DNA of 51,000 bases, taken from NCBI GenBank assembly GCA_028870355.1, contig JAGWPU010000102.1, positions 1-51,000 of the forward strand, given 5' to 3'. The stretch is from Gammaproteobacteria bacterium. GTDB taxonomy: Bacteria > Pseudomonadota > Gammaproteobacteria > Steroidobacterales > Steroidobacteraceae. A model generated the notes under the pieces. It worked only from the letters and a program-made list of their open reading frames with translations. It did not search any database and was not told the origin of the DNA. This document shows positions 50,388 to 51,000 of this stretch, one piece after another. Position numbers and translations under genes: made by a program. The stretch's first letter is position 1. Each line of letters begins with the position of its first letter.

Positions 50388-50765
50388 GTGGCGACGAAGC
50401 TGTTGATCGTGATGGCGAACACCGATCTTCGCAACGGCGAGGAACTCGGCGCGCCGATATTCCAGGCGACCGTCGCCGCGGCGATGGAATTCGAGGTCGA
50501 GGTCGTTTGCACCGCAACGTCCGGCCGGCTGCTGAAGAAGGGCGTCGCCGAGACGCTGTTCGTGAAGCCGGGATCGCCGAAGTCGGTTCTCGACTTCATC
50601 AAGGACGCCCACGAAGCGGGCGTGAAGTTCTACTGCTGCTCGCCGAACCTCGATCTGTTTCACATGACCGAGGCGGACCTGATCCCCGAATGCGCGGGGA
50701 TCGTCGGCGGTGCCTATCTGATCGAACGCGTGATGAGCGACGAGTACAAAGTCCTGACCTACTGA
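50388..50765 (+). CDS. DsrE-family small sulfur-transfer protein
   Basis: The 125-residue protein begins at GTG 50388 after a GGGGGAGAG ribosome-binding site. It shows the DsrE fold (LLIVMANTDLRNGEELGAP, AAAMEFEVEVVCTATSG, KFYCCSPNLDLFHM) with a Cys pair in YCCSPNL in the position used by DsrE-type sulfurtransferases, and it ends AYLIERVMSDEYKVLTY. It directly precedes sHdrC1. It is a different DsrE subgroup from that at 44,301. Confidence 0.87.
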   Translation: MATKLLIVMANTDLRNGEELGAPIFQATVAAAMEFEVEVVCTATSGRLLKKGVAETLFVKPGSPKSVLDFIKDAHEAGVKFYCCSPNLDLFHMTEADLIPECAGIVGGAYLIERVMSDEYKVLTY

Positions 50766-50792
50766 CCCCGCCGACCGCGTGAGGGGGCGTGC

Positions 50793-51000
50793 ATGACTGG
50801 CGTGACCGCGACGACGCGCGTACAGGAGTTCATCGGCGATCCGCTCGCCGGCACCACGCCCGTGGCCCGCGAGAAGCTCGAGGAGATCTTCCGGGACATC
50901 CAGGCGGACCTGCGCTTCGATCACGAGCTGAACGGGTGCCTGAACTGCGGGATCTGCACCGCGACCTGCCCTTCGGCGCATTACTACGACTACAGCCCGC
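50793..51000 (+). CDS. hdrC1: sHdrC1 iron-sulfur protein, partial (runs off the window)
   Basis: Only 69 residues are present. They begin MTGVTATTRVQEFIGDPLAG and contain a ferredoxin motif CLNCGICTATCP (49-60: Cys49, 52, 55, 59). A GAGGGGG site lies upstream of ATG 50793. The position after dsrE and the lipoate genes matches the first gene of sulfur-oxidising Hdr (sHdr) clusters, whose order is C1-B1-A-hyp-C2-B2. The remainder lies outside the window, so the subunit name is an inference from context. Confidence 0.75.
   Translation, partial: MTGVTATTRVQEFIGDPLAGTTPVAREKLEEIFRDIQADLRFDHELNGCLNCGICTATCPSAHYYDYSP

Overview
The window is about 70% GC, densely coded and free of insertion sequences, CRISPR arrays and RNA genes that I could recognise. 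The gene set (PlsB, GreB, Kch, YdcH-type and ArfB proteins, CysQ beside a YrfG-like HAD phosphatase) points to a gammaproteobacterium. The right half adds an Isp-type membrane [NiFe] hydrogenase, TusA and DsrE sulfur carriers, the LipS1/LipS2/sLpl lipoate-assembly enzymes and the first gene of an sHdr (sulfur-oxidising heterodisulfide-reductase-like) cluster. Together these suggest a chemolithotrophic sulfur oxidiser that can also use hydrogen. The placement is an inference from gene content; I cannot name the species.

Layout. Positions 1-6.3 kb hold housekeeping genes: the tail of a DEAD-box helicase-like protein, a yrfG-like phosphatase divergent from cysQ, a PHP-domain exonuclease, a ydcH-like protein, arfB and plsB. 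From 6.4 to 15.6 kb lie mostly minus-strand envelope genes: an alpha/beta hydrolase, an orphan contractile-tail sheath protein, then a translationally coupled unit of L,D-transpeptidase, catalytically dead M1-peptidase homologue, 45-residue protein and rhomboid protease, followed by TPM, TPM and LemA. From 15.7 to 23.5 kb are a small unknown gene with a strong terminator, greB, homospermidine synthase, a glutathione transferase, a rhodanese, an RNA-binding RRM protein, a UvrD-like helicase, a Nudix hydrolase and a small unknown gene. A tight minus-strand operon runs from 30.2 to 23.5 kb: M32 carboxypeptidase, ttcA, a pseudophosphatase/ADP-ribosylglycohydrolase fusion, a zinc peptidase, an ATP-grasp ligase and a HAD hydrolase. 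From 30.4 to 36.7 kb are an LEA-type lipoprotein, a secreted unknown, a DUF192 protein, the potassium channel Kch, an outer-membrane protein, and a LysR regulator divergent from doxX-pirin.

Energy and sulfur region. At 36.8-42.1 kb the order is maturation protease, HynS, Isp1, HynL, Isp2. This should form a periplasm-facing hydrogenase that passes electrons through a membrane cytochrome b to a cytoplasmic HdrD-like subunit. At 42.2-44.8 kb a minus-strand set reads dsrE3A-like, tusA, FadL-type porin, osmC-like. Divergent from it, starting at 44,996, a histone-deacetylase-family hydrolase, lipS1, lipS2, a lipoate:protein ligase and an amidotransferase-like protein follow with 4-base overlaps or short gaps. 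A DsrE protein and the start of sHdrC1 run off the right edge. The logic is lipoate assembly for the lipoate-binding protein that carries sulfur intermediates to the sHdr complex, with TusA and DsrE as sulfur carriers. The divergent spacer at 44,805-44,995 contains clear palindromes and is the likely control point. The deacetylase-family enzyme and the amidotransferase homologue with Cys replaced are the least explained members of this locus.
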